64,000 bases of DNA from 40CM-2-70-7 sp035505915 (GTDB lineage Bacteria; Gemmatimonadota; Gemmatimonadetes; Gemmatimonadales; GWC2-71-9): assembly GCA_035505915.1 (NCBI GenBank), contig DATJQI010000078.1:10461-74460 (forward strand). The letters are read 5' to 3'. The notes beneath the pieces were generated by a model, which had not been told where the DNA came from, did no database searches, and saw only the letters and a list, made by a program, of their open reading frames with translations. Position numbers and translations under genes: made by a program. How positions within the stretch are numbered: the stretch's first letter is position 1; each line of letters opens with the position of its first letter. Of this stretch, positions 36,174 through 44,662 are shown in pieces.

Positions 36174-37322
36174 GTGCGAATCGCGCTGGTTTCGGATACG
36201 TATGCGCCGCAGGTGAACGGCGTCACGACGGTGCTTCGCCGGATTGTGCGAGCCGTCGGCGATGCCGGACACCTGGCGGCCATGGTGGCGCCCGCGTATC
36301 CCGGAGGGCACCCCCCGGACCCACTTGAATTGCGGATTCCGTCGGTTCCGTTCCCGCCCTACCCCAGCATTCGCCTGTCGCTTCCGCTCTCACGCCGCAT
36401 CAACCGGTTCCTCAACGACGTCCGTCCCGACGTGGTGCACGTCGCCACCGAGGGCCCCCTGGGCGTCGTGGGCCGCGCGTGGGCGCTGGCGAACGACGTG
36501 CCCCTGGTCACGTCCTTTCACACCGACTTCCCGCGCTACGCCCGCGACTATCACGCCGGCGTGCTCGAGCCGGCGGTCTGGAAGTGGCTGGCGTGGTTTC
36601 ACCGGCCCGCCCGGTTGACCCACACCCCCGGGGACGGGACCCGCGCCGAGCTCCTGGCGCACGGCATCGGGCACGCGGTGGTCTGGGGACGCGGCGTCGA
36701 CACGACGCACTTCAATCCCGGTCGGCGGGCCGCGTCCTGCCGCCGGTGGCTGGCCGGCGGCGACGACACCGTGATCGTGGTGCACGTCGGACGCCTCGCT
36801 CCCGAGAAGAACCTGGACGTCCTCGCCGAGGCCTGGCGGATGGCCCGGGCGGCCCTCGGCCAGCGGGTGTCCTTCGCCCTCGCGGGCGACGGCCCCTTGT
36901 CCCGCCGGCTGCACGCGCGGCTGCCGTGGGCGCGGCAGATCGGCTTCGTGGACCGCGACACCCTGGCGATGCTCTACGCGAGCGCCGACTTGTGCGTCCT
37001 GCCGTCCCGCACCGAGACCTGCGGGCTCGTGGCCCTCGAAGCCATGGCGTCCGGCATCCCGGTGGTCGCCGCCGACGCGGGCGGGCTGAAGGAGAGCGTG
37101 CGGCACGGCCAGACCGGTCTGCTGGTGCCTCCCGACGATCCGCACGCGTACGTCGACGCGATCGTCGACCTGGTGGTCCACCCCTTCGAGCGGCGGGAGT
37201 ACGGCGCCGCCGCCCGGCGCGCCGCGCTCGAGCGCGATGTGCGTCCCGAAGACGTCGAGCTCCTGGCCCAATACGCCGCGGTGAGCGGCCAACCGGGGAG
37301 TTCCGAATCGTGCGCCGCGTAA
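36174..37322 (+). CDS. GT-B glycosyltransferase (GT4), MgtA/PimB-like
   Basis: GTG 36174; 382 aa. N-terminal MRIALVSDTYAPQVNGVTTVLRR, DVVHVATEGPLG and SFHTDFPRYA are typical of diacylglycerol or phosphatidylinositol sugar transferases; the C-half has VVHVGRLAPEKNLDVLAEAW, FALAGDGPLSRRL and the nucleotide-sugar motif PSRTETCGLVALEAMASGIPVVA. It probably puts a sugar on a membrane lipid. A candidate Pho box lies upstream and a phosphodiesterase and a PAP2 phosphatase overlap it downstream, so a role in replacing phospholipids by glycolipids when phosphate is scarce is a reasonable inference. Confidence 0.82.
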   Translation: MRIALVSDTYAPQVNGVTTVLRRIVRAVGDAGHLAAMVAPAYPGGHPPDPLELRIPSVPFPPYPSIRLSLPLSRRINRFLNDVRPDVVHVATEGPLGVVGRAWALANDVPLVTSFHTDFPRYARDYHAGVLEPAVWKWLAWFHRPARLTHTPGDGTRAELLAHGIGHAVVWGRGVDTTHFNPGRRAASCRRWLAGGDDTVIVVHVGRLAPEKNLDVLAEAWRMARAALGQRVSFALAGDGPLSRRLHARLPWARQIGFVDRDTLAMLYASADLCVLPSRTETCGLVALEAMASGIPVVAADAGGLKESVRHGQTGLLVPPDDPHAYVDAIVDLVVHPFERREYGAAARRAALERDVRPEDVELLAQYAAVSGQPGSSESCAA

Positions 37323-38137
37323 TCCTGGTTCTGATCGACGGGCTCCGGCCCGATGCCATCACGCCGAGCGTGATGCCTTCGCTCGACGCGTTCGCCCACA
37401 CCTACACGCTCGCGCTGCGGGCCACCACGGTCCGGCCCAGCACGACGGTCGCGGCCCTCGCCTCCCTCGCCACCGGCGTCGGACCGGCCAACCACCGGCT
37501 GGTGGAGCCGGGACTCGGATTTCTCGGCAAGCTCGGCGCCCTGCGCCCCGTGGCCCGCGAGCTGGCGAAAGGCGGAGTCCCGACGGACGTCGTGAGCGGC
37601 GAGCTCGCGCGCGGCGCCTGGCCGGTGGCGCAGGCCCTGGCCGCGGCGGCGGGCGTGCGGCGCGTGATACCGGGAGGCCGGACTCCTCTCGACGCCGCGG
37701 CGGCGGCGAGCCAGATCCTGCTCGCGGGCGAGGAGCAGGCGGTGTTCGTCTATCTGCCCGACTGCGACCGGGCCGGCCACGCCTACGGATGGATGTCTCC
37801 CGAGTACCTGAAAGCCGCGGCGGCGATCGACGTCGCGGTGGGCCGCCTCAGCGGCTGGGTGGACGAGGCCCTCATCCTGTTCCTCGCCGATCACGGGGGT
37901 GGCGGCGTCCGTCCCGAGGATCACGACGAGCCCCACCCGGTCAACGACCATATCCCGATCATCATCGGGGGCGTCGGCGCGACGCGCCGGCACCAGCTCA
38001 CCCGCCCGGTCTCCATTCTCGACGTGCCGGCCACGCTCCTCTGGTGGTACAGCCGCCCCATTCCGCCCTCGTACGAAGGCCGGCCGCTGGCCGAGGCCTT
38101 GAGCCAGCCGGCCCGGCCCGTGGAGGTCCTCGCCTGA
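37310..38137 (+). CDS. Type I phosphodiesterase/alkaline-phosphatase superfamily protein
   Basis: GTG 37310, overlapping the glycosyltransferase by 13 bases; 275 aa. Metal-site motifs of the superfamily: VILVLIDGLRPD (Asp), the nucleophile region RPSTTVAALASLATG (Thr), YLPDCDRAGHAYG (Asp, His), FLADHGGGGV (Asp-His) and the final His in HPVNDHIPIII. There is no signal peptide, so the enzyme seems cytoplasmic. The substrate is a phosphodiester or phosphomonoester, possibly a lipid headgroup given its neighbours. The stop overlaps the PAP2 gene. Confidence 0.8.
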   Translation: MRRVILVLIDGLRPDAITPSVMPSLDAFAHTYTLALRATTVRPSTTVAALASLATGVGPANHRLVEPGLGFLGKLGALRPVARELAKGGVPTDVVSGELARGAWPVAQALAAAAGVRRVIPGGRTPLDAAAAASQILLAGEEQAVFVYLPDCDRAGHAYGWMSPEYLKAAAAIDVAVGRLSGWVDEALILFLADHGGGGVRPEDHDEPHPVNDHIPIIIGGVGATRRHQLTRPVSILDVPATLLWWYSRPIPPSYEGRPLAEALSQPARPVEVLA

Positions 38138-38562
38138 GCCGTTGGCTCACGCACCTGGGCGGCGCCCGGGTCACCCTGGGCGTGGGGCTCGTGCTGATCG
38201 CCTTCACCCGGGAACGGCACCTCGGCGTCGTCGTGCTCGTGGCCAACGCGGCCTCTCATCTCGCGGTGCAGGTGCTGAAACGGACGGTGGCGCGGCGGCG
38301 TCCCTGCGACGTCCACGGTGTCCCCCTCGCACTCGTCGACCTCCCCGATCCTTACTCCTTCCCTTCGGGCCACGCGGCCGCCGTCACCGCGGTCGCGACC
38401 TCCATTTCCCTCGCCCACCCGGCGCTGTCTCCCCCACTCCTCGCGCTGGCGGCCCTCGTCGCCCACTCGCGCGTGTCCCTGCGGGTGCACCACCCCGGAG
38501 ACGTCGTGGCCGGAGCGGTGCTCGGTGCAACGGGAGCGATCACCGCGGCGGCGCTCCTGTAG
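38134..38562 (+). CDS. PAP2-family membrane phosphatase
   Basis: The only plausible start is CTG 38134, overlapping the previous stop (CTGA); 142 aa. The three PAP2 motifs are complete: KRTVARRRP, PFPSGHAAA-type YSFPSGHAAAV, and SRVSLRVHHPGDVVAGAVLG. About four membrane helices. Family members dephosphorylate phosphatidate or undecaprenyl pyrophosphate; with the upstream glycosyltransferase, making diacylglycerol acceptor from phosphatidate is an attractive guess. Confidence 0.82.
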   Translation: MSRWLTHLGGARVTLGVGLVLIAFTRERHLGVVVLVANAASHLAVQVLKRTVARRRPCDVHGVPLALVDLPDPYSFPSGHAAAVTAVATSISLAHPALSPPLLALAALVAHSRVSLRVHHPGDVVAGAVLGATGAITAAALL

Positions 38563-38602
38563 ATCCGGTTTCGCCAAGTGTCTGCGGGACAGGCTGTTGC
38601 CA

Positions 38603-38620
38603 CGTTGCACGCCCGTGACG
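38603..38620 (+). promoter_or_regulatory. Candidate Pho box of the ppx-ppk operon
   Basis: CGTTGCA (38603-38609), CGCC, CGTGACG (38614-38620). A -10-like TAATTT begins 10 bases after the second repeat (38630-38635), the spacing expected when PhoB replaces a -35 element. The ppx ATG is at 38652. Confidence 0.55.
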
Positions 38621-38651
38621 TATTCGGGCTAATTTCCGTCACGAGCGAGCG

Positions 38652-40274
38652 ATGACGACCATCCCCCTCCCCACCGCCCCGCAGGCGGAAGCGACCCCCC
38701 GGAGCCCGGCGAAGACCGGCGCACCCCGGATCGCGGCCATCGACATCGGGACCAACTCGATCCGACTGGCCGTGGCGGAGGTGCAGCCGGACGGGACCTA
38801 CCGGATTCTCGACGAAGACCGCGAGATGACGCGCCTCGGGCATGGCCTCTTCGAGACCGGCCGCCTGGCCGAGGAGCCGATGGCGCATTCGCTGCGGGTG
38901 CTGGGCCGGATGAAGGCCATCGTCGAGGGGTTCGGCGTCGGCGAGCTGCGCACCATCGCCACCAGCGCCGTCCGCGAGGCGACCAACGGGCGCGAATTCG
39001 TGCGCGAGGCGTGGAAGCGCTGCCGCGTCCGGGTGGACGTGGTGCCGCCCGAGGAGGAGGCGCGCCTGGCGCTGCGCAGCGTGCGCCGCCACTACGACCT
39101 GGGTGACCGCCGGACCGCGATCGTCGACATCGGAGGCGGCAGCACCGAGGTGGTGCTCGCCGTCGGCGGCCTCGTGGAGCTGGTAGTCTCCCTGCCGCTG
39201 GGCGCGGTGCGGCTCACGGAGCGCTACCTCCCGTCGGACCCCGTCAAGCCCAAGCACTGGAACGCGCTGCAGCGGGCCATCGACGCCGCCATCAAGGAAG
39301 GCATGGGGAAGGTCCCCTTCGCCGCCGACGTGATGATCGGCTCGGGCGGCACCTTCACCAACCTGGTGGAAATGGTCCAGTGCGAGCGCGAGGGGAAGGC
39401 CGGAAACCCGCGGAACTACCCGCTGGCCCGCGCCGAAGTCACCCGGCTTCTCGACCGGCTCCGGGAGACGCCGCTGGCCGCGCGGCGCGAGATCCCCGGC
39501 CTCAACCCCCAGCGCGCCGACATCATCGTCGCCGGCGTCGCGGTGGTGGACCGGCTGGCCAAGCGCGTCGCCGCGCAGCGCGTGCTGGTGAACGACCGAG
39601 GGATCCGGGACGGCGTCCTCCTCGCGATGATCGAGGACCTGCCCGGGATGGCCCGTCCCCGGCGCGTCGCGCCCCCGGACCGGATGGACTCCGCGCGCCG
39701 GCTGGCCCGGCAGTGCCGGTCCAACGAACGGCATTGCGAGCGGGTGGCCCTGTTGGCGGTGCAGCTGTTCGACGCCCTGCGCCGGCCGTTCGACCTTCCC
39801 CCCGAAGGCCGGGAGGTCCTGATGGCCGGCGCCCTGCTGCACGACATCGGCTACCTGATCAATCACGAGCGACACCACAAGCACGCCTACCACCTGATCA
39901 TGCACGGGGACCTTCCCGGCTTCTCGGCCCGCGAGGTGGAGCTGATCGCGAACGTGGCGCGCTACCACCGCCGCGCCGCGCCCAAGAAGGACCACCCGAA
40001 CTTCGGGCGGCTCACCAAGGACGAACGGCGGCTGGTCCGCCGCCTCTCCGGGATTCTCCGGATCGCCGACGGCCTGGACCGCACCCACGGCGGCATCGTG
40101 AAGGCGGTGCGGGCCCGCGCCGGACGCAAGGCCGTGCGGATCTCCGTCTCCGCCTCGCGCAATCCCTCCATCGAGCTCGACGACGCCCGGCGCAAGAGCG
40201 GCCTCTTCGAGAAGGCGTTCGACCGCGCGCTGGTCTTCTCGCCGTACCGCGCCCGCGCCCGGAGACGCGCATGA
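38652..40274 (+). CDS. ppx: Exopolyphosphatase/GppA phosphatase with HD domain
   Basis: ATG 38652; 540 aa. After a Pro/Ala-rich start of 25 residues comes the ASKHA fold of Ppx/GppA: IAAIDIGTNSIRLAVAEV, TIATSAVREATNG, EEEARLALRSV, TAIVDIGGGSTEVVL and GSGGTFTNLVEM. The C-terminal part is HD-type (LLHDIGYLINHERHHKHAYHLI and RYHRRAAPKKDHP). It hydrolyses polyphosphate chains or pppGpp; the overlap with ppk (ATGA) favours polyphosphate. A candidate Pho box precedes it. Confidence 0.92.
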   Translation: MTTIPLPTAPQAEATPRSPAKTGAPRIAAIDIGTNSIRLAVAEVQPDGTYRILDEDREMTRLGHGLFETGRLAEEPMAHSLRVLGRMKAIVEGFGVGELRTIATSAVREATNGREFVREAWKRCRVRVDVVPPEEEARLALRSVRRHYDLGDRRTAIVDIGGGSTEVVLAVGGLVELVVSLPLGAVRLTERYLPSDPVKPKHWNALQRAIDAAIKEGMGKVPFAADVMIGSGGTFTNLVEMVQCEREGKAGNPRNYPLARAEVTRLLDRLRETPLAARREIPGLNPQRADIIVAGVAVVDRLAKRVAAQRVLVNDRGIRDGVLLAMIEDLPGMARPRRVAPPDRMDSARRLARQCRSNERHCERVALLAVQLFDALRRPFDLPPEGREVLMAGALLHDIGYLINHERHHKHAYHLIMHGDLPGFSAREVELIANVARYHRRAAPKKDHPNFGRLTKDERRLVRRLSGILRIADGLDRTHGGIVKAVRARAGRKAVRISVSASRNPSIELDDARRKSGLFEKAFDRALVFSPYRARARRRA

Positions 40275-42457
40275 CCGACCGCGCCCCCGCCGCCTATCCG
40301 GCCGATCACTACCTGAACCGCGAGCTCTCGTGGCTCGAGTTCAACGCGCGCGTGCTCGAGGAAGCGGCCGATGCCACCAACCCCTGGCTCGAGCGGCTCA
40401 AGTTCCTCTCGATCTTCAGCTCCAACCTGGACGAGTTCTTCGAGATCCGCGTCTCGGGACTGCAGCAGCAGGTTTACGCCGGCGTGGAGCCGCAGGATTT
40501 CGGCGCCGACGGCATGGCGCCGGCGGAGCAGCTCGCCGCCATCGAGCGCCGGACGCACGATCTCGTCGCCGCCCAGTACCGCGTGCTCACCTCGGAAGTC
40601 TTCCCCGGTCTCAAGGACGCCGGCATCGAGCGGGTCCGCTGGACGGATCTGACCGCGGCGGAGCGGAAGCAGGCGGTGGGATACTTCCGGGCCAGTGTGT
40701 TCCCGGTGCTCACGCCGCTCGCCATCGACCCCGGTCATCCCTTCCCGCATGTCCACAACAAGAGCCTCAACATCGCGCTCCTGGTGGAGCGCAAGAACGG
40801 CGGGCTCCCACGGCGCCACTTCGCCGTGGTGCAGGTGCCCGGTGTGCTGGACCGCGTGATGGTGGTCTCCCGCGGGGAGCGGAACGTCCGCTTCATCCTG
40901 CTCGAGGACGTCATCGCGGAGCACCTGGGCGAGCTGTTCGGACACCTCAAGGTCGTGAGCCACACCGTCTTCCGGGTGACCCGCAACACGGACCTCACCA
41001 TCCAGGAGGACGACGCCGAGGACCTGCTCGAGACCATCGAAGAGAGCCTGCGGCAGCGCATGCGCTCGGACCCGGTGCGGCTCGAGATCTCGACGGACGC
41101 GAGCGACCTGTTCGTCGACATGCTCACCGAGGCGCACGACCTGGAGCCCCGGGACGTGTACCGGGTGAGCGGGCCGGTGGACCTCACCGCGCTGATGGCC
41201 CTGCACCGCCTCGAGGGCTTCGCCGTCGCCAAGGACGAGCCGCTGGTGCCGCGGGTCCCGCCGCAGTTCGCCGCGCAGGACGACGTCTTCCAGGTGATCC
41301 GCGCGCACGACGTGCTGGTGCACATGCCGTACGAGTCGTTCAGCTGCGTGGTGGACTTCATCGACCAGGCCGCCGACGACCCGCAGGTCCTGGCGATCAA
41401 GCAGACCCTGTACCGCACCTCGGGCGGCTCGCCGATCATCGCGGCCCTGGCCCGGGCGGCCCAGAACGGGAAGCAGGTGACCGCGCTGGTCGAGTTGAAG
41501 GCGCGGGCCGACGAACAGGCGAACATCGCCTGGGCCCGGATGCTCGAGCAGGCCGGCGTGCACGTCGTGTACGGCATCGTGGGGCTCAAGACCCACTGCA
41601 AGGCGGCCCTCGTGGTCCGGCGTGAAGCCGAGGGCATCCGGCGCTACGTCCACCTCTCCACCGGCAACTACAATCCGGCGACCGCCCGTCTCTACACCGA
41701 CCTGGGGCTGTTCACGGCCGACCCCGACTTCGGCGAGGACACGAGCGCGCTCTTCAACCTCCTCACCGGGTACGCCGAGGGATACGAGTGGAAGAAACTG
41801 CTCGTGGCGCCCCTCGATCTCCGGGAGCGCATCATCGCCCTGATCGAGCGCGAGGAGCAGCACGCGCGGGAGGGTCTGCCGGCCCGGATCATCGTGAAGA
41901 TGAACGCGCTGGTCGAGCCGTCGGTGATCGACGCGCTCTACCGCGCTTCGAGCGCCGGCGTCTCCATCGACCTGGTGATCCGGGGCATCTGCTGCCTCAA
42001 ACCCGGACTCCCCGGCGTTTCCGAGCGCATCCGCGTGACCAGCATCGTGGACAAGTTCCTGGAGCACAGCCGGATCTTCTACTTCGAGAACGGCGGCGCT
42101 CCGGACGTCTGGCTCGCGAGCGCGGACTGGATGCCGCGGAACTTCTGGCGCCGGATCGAGACCGCCTTCCCGGTGGAAGACGCCGCGCTGAAGACGCGCA
42201 TCGTCAACGACATCCTCCGGCTGGTCCTGGCGGACACCGTGAAGGCCCGCGAGCTCCAGGCCGACGGCACCTACCGCCGGCGCGCCCCCGCCGAGGGCGA
42301 AGCGCCGATCCGGTCCCAGGTGGCCCTGCAGCTGCTGGCCCGGGAGGCCGCCCGGGAAAAGAAGTCCGACGTGCGGCCGCCGCTCGTGCCGGTGGTCCGC
42401 CGCCGCCCGGATTCCGAACCCGCCCCGGGCCCGGGCCGCGCGCACTCGCGCGCCTGA
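40271..42457 (+). CDS. ppk: Polyphosphate kinase 1
   Basis: ATG 40271 overlaps the ppx stop; 728 aa, usual length. Starts YLNRELSWLEFNARVLEEA and FLSIFSSNLDEFFEIRV (ATP-binding head), then FPHVHNKSLNIALLV, HMPYESFSCVVDFIDQAADDP, KQTLYRTSGGSPII, ELKARADEQANIAWARMLEQAGVHVVYGIVGLKTHCKAAL with the phospho-accepting His at about 442, and IVKMNALVEPSVIDALYRASSAGV. It makes polyphosphate reversibly from ATP. The protein ends with an extra Pro/Arg-rich tail of about 30 residues. Confidence 0.97.
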   Translation: MTDRAPAAYPADHYLNRELSWLEFNARVLEEAADATNPWLERLKFLSIFSSNLDEFFEIRVSGLQQQVYAGVEPQDFGADGMAPAEQLAAIERRTHDLVAAQYRVLTSEVFPGLKDAGIERVRWTDLTAAERKQAVGYFRASVFPVLTPLAIDPGHPFPHVHNKSLNIALLVERKNGGLPRRHFAVVQVPGVLDRVMVVSRGERNVRFILLEDVIAEHLGELFGHLKVVSHTVFRVTRNTDLTIQEDDAEDLLETIEESLRQRMRSDPVRLEISTDASDLFVDMLTEAHDLEPRDVYRVSGPVDLTALMALHRLEGFAVAKDEPLVPRVPPQFAAQDDVFQVIRAHDVLVHMPYESFSCVVDFIDQAADDPQVLAIKQTLYRTSGGSPIIAALARAAQNGKQVTALVELKARADEQANIAWARMLEQAGVHVVYGIVGLKTHCKAALVVRREAEGIRRYVHLSTGNYNPATARLYTDLGLFTADPDFGEDTSALFNLLTGYAEGYEWKKLLVAPLDLRERIIALIEREEQHAREGLPARIIVKMNALVEPSVIDALYRASSAGVSIDLVIRGICCLKPGLPGVSERIRVTSIVDKFLEHSRIFYFENGGAPDVWLASADWMPRNFWRRIETAFPVEDAALKTRIVNDILRLVLADTVKARELQADGTYRRRAPAEGEAPIRSQVALQLLAREAAREKKSDVRPPLVPVVRRRPDSEPAPGPGRAHSRA

Positions 42458-42494
42458 GCCTAGCCGACCTCCCGCCCGGCAGGCAGATTTCGTC

Positions 42495-42719
42495 ATGATC
42501 AACGAAACGACTGAAGATCGCCGCCACTGGCTGGTGGATCGCCGCCGCCGCAAAGAACGCCGGGCCAGGGCCGAGCGCCGCGACGGTGAGCGGCGCCGCG
42601 AGAACCGAGACGTGATCATCGACCGGCGCCACGGCACCTCGGGCGAGCGCCGGATGAGCGCGGATCGCCGCGATCGGAGCGAGCGCCGGACCCGCTCCGA
42701 ACGGCGCGACCGGCCCTAA
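42495..42719 (+). CDS. Arg-rich low-complexity small protein, 74 aa
   Basis: ATG 42495, 37 bases after ppk and 6 before the CHAD gene. I count 28 Arg in 74 residues with many Asp/Glu, built on iterated (D/E)RR words (ERRDGERRREN, SERRTRSERRDRP). The product is probably disordered or a highly charged helix. Similar DRR/ERR repeat proteins occur widely and have no known role. Sitting between polyphosphate kinase and the polyphosphate-binding CHAD family, a polyphosphate-binding role is a testable guess. The ribosome binding site is poor, so translation is not certain. Confidence 0.55.
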   Translation: MINETTEDRRHWLVDRRRRKERRARAERRDGERRRENRDVIIDRRHGTSGERRMSADRRDRSERRTRSERRDRP

Positions 42720-42725
42720 CCCCCC

Positions 42726-43784
42726 GTGCCCGCGTTCCCTCGCGACCTCCCGGGCCTGCCCACCTGGGACGGCGTCGCGGAGCTCGCCCGCTGCTATCTC
42801 GATGACGCCCGCCGGGCCGCGCCCGGCCTCGGCGCCCATCCCGACCCCGACGCGCTCCACGATTTCCGGGTCGCCCTCCGCCGGCTCCGCGGTCTCCTGC
42901 GCGCCTACCGGGCGCCGATCGGCCCCCGGGTCCCCAAACGCCTGCGCCGCCGGCTGACCGCCCTGGCCGATTCGACCGGCGCCGGCCGGGACGCGGACGT
43001 GATGCTGGCCTGGATCGAGGACCAGCGGCCCCACCTGTCGCGGTCCGAGCGCGTCGGCGCCCGCTGGCTGGCGGAGCGGCTGACGGCGCGGCGGGACGCG
43101 GACCCCGAGTTCCGGAAGCTTCCGGCCCGCTTCGAGCGTCTCGATCGCCGGCTGCGGAAACGGCTGTCCGCGGACGCGCGCGCCCCGGACGCGCATCCCG
43201 GTCCGTCGTTCGCGAGCAGCACCGCGCGGCTGGTCACCGACGCCGTCGTCTCCCTCACCGAGGCGCTCCGCGAGATCCACACGCCGGACGACGCCCGCGC
43301 GGCGCACCGCGCCCGGATCGCCTGCAAGCGGCTCCGCTATCTCCTCGAGCCCGTCGCCGACGCGGCCGCCGGCGCCCCCGCCCTGATCGAGCGCCTGCGG
43401 TCCCTGCAGGAGGTCCTCGGCGAGTTCAACGAGTGTCAGGTGCTCCTGAACGAGATCGGGAGCGCCGTGGAGGCGTCGGGAGCCGCGCGGGCCCGGAGTG
43501 CGCACGACCTCCAGGTGGAGGGAAAGCCGCGCCCCCGGCAACGGCGCGGGCGCGAGGATGCGGGGTTGCTCGCTCTGGCGCGCCGCGCCCGGGCGCGGCG
43601 CGACGACCTCTTCTTCACCCTGCAGCCGCAGTGGCTCGGTGAGCACGCGGCGGAGGTCATCCCGCTGGTCCGGGAAGGCGTCGCGACGCTCGCGGCCCGG
43701 CGTTCGGTGCCCTACCGCGCCGTCCGCCGTCCGCCCCGGTATCGGGCCAAGGCTCCGGCGCCGGTGCCCGCCGCGGAGACTTAG
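42726..43784 (+). CDS. CHAD-domain protein
   Basis: GTG 42726; 352 aa. CHAD domains are helical with conserved His/Arg/Lys that bind inorganic polyphosphate. Seen here: ALHDFRVALRRLRGLLRAYR (first repeat), AAHRARIACKRLRYLLEPVAD (second repeat), LQEVLGEFNECQVLL. There is no CYTH phosphatase domain fused. The operon with ppx, ppk and the Arg-rich protein supports a role on polyphosphate granules. The stop (TAG) shares bases with the convergent gene's stop (TTAG at 43781-43784). Confidence 0.88.
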   Translation: MPAFPRDLPGLPTWDGVAELARCYLDDARRAAPGLGAHPDPDALHDFRVALRRLRGLLRAYRAPIGPRVPKRLRRRLTALADSTGAGRDADVMLAWIEDQRPHLSRSERVGARWLAERLTARRDADPEFRKLPARFERLDRRLRKRLSADARAPDAHPGPSFASSTARLVTDAVVSLTEALREIHTPDDARAAHRARIACKRLRYLLEPVADAAAGAPALIERLRSLQEVLGEFNECQVLLNEIGSAVEASGAARARSAHDLQVEGKPRPRQRRGREDAGLLALARRARARRDDLFFTLQPQWLGEHAAEVIPLVREGVATLAARRSVPYRAVRRPPRYRAKAPAPVPAAET

Positions 43785-44662
43785 GCCGGCGGGGAGTCCG
43801 CGGCGGCCCGGCGGGCGCGGGCGCCGTCCAGCAGTCCGCCCGGCAGGCTTTCCCGCAGGAGCAGCACCGCGCCGACCAGCGCTCCCACCACCAGCGAATA
43901 GGCCCGCCACGCCACGAGGAGAATCGCGAGGGCACCGGGGGGCACCCGTCCGTCGAACCCCACCACGAAGCCCAGGTCCACCGCGCCGGCGCCCGCCGGA
44001 ATCGGGGCCAGAAGCAGCCCGGAGGTAAGGGCGAACGATGCGACCGCCAGGTCGCCGAAGCCCAACCCCGGGACGCGCGCCAGGAGCACCGGCAGGATGG
44101 CGCCCCGGGCGACGAGACTCAGCACCGACAGCGAGACCACACCGGCCATGACCCGGGGAGGCTGCGAGCGCATCCGGCGCCAGCTCTCGCGGAGGCAGGC
44201 CGCGACCCGCACAGCGGTCCGCGGCCACAGGCGCCGCACGAGCAGGATGCTCACCGCCACGAGGAGCAGCGTGACGCCGAGCCCGCCCCACGCGGCCGGC
44301 GAGCGGGAGAGGCGGGTCACCGCGGGGATGAGGCCGGGCGCGCGGGCCGCGAGACTCACCGAGATCGCGATGGCCCCCACCACGAACACGAGCGCGTCGC
44401 TCACCAGCTCCGAGCCGAAAGCCGCGATGGTCGCCGCGGGACTCGAGCCCGCGCGCGTGAATCCGAAGTAGCGGAGCGGCTCGCCGCCGACGCGGGCCGG
44501 CGTCACGGCCGCCATCGCGTCCCCGCACGTATTGATGATCACGGCCCGCCGGAACGAGACGGGCAGGAGCAGGCGGCTGCGGAGCGCGCGCGCGGCGACG
44601 TCCACCCCGCAGAGGAGCAGCGCCGCGACGTGCTGGTCCAACCCCAGCGGGAGGGCGTCCAT
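43781..44662 (-). CDS. Lysylphosphatidylglycerol synthase transmembrane (UPF0104)-like flippase-type protein
   Basis: ATG 44662 overlaps the preceding stop (TGATG); 293 aa and strongly hydrophobic. RRAVIINTCGDAMAAVTPARVGGEPLRYF resembles the conserved N-terminal block of the AglD/MprF transmembrane family (P-x-R-x-GE), and PIPAGAGAVDLGFVVGF matches the P-x-P-G-G-x-G-x-x-E-like block near the end. Relatives move or modify glycolipids or hopanoids. It is the last gene of the 53.6-43.8 kb operon, so I infer transport or flipping of the lipid-linked product. Confidence 0.7.
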   Translation of the reverse strand: MDALPLGLDQHVAALLLCGVDVAARALRSRLLLPVSFRRAVIINTCGDAMAAVTPARVGGEPLRYFGFTRAGSSPAATIAAFGSELVSDALVFVVGAIAISVSLAARAPGLIPAVTRLSRSPAAWGGLGVTLLLVAVSILLVRRLWPRTAVRVAACLRESWRRMRSQPPRVMAGVVSLSVLSLVARGAILPVLLARVPGLGFGDLAVASFALTSGLLLAPIPAGAGAVDLGFVVGFDGRVPPGALAILLVAWRAYSLVVGALVGAVLLLRESLPGGLLDGARARRAAADSPPA

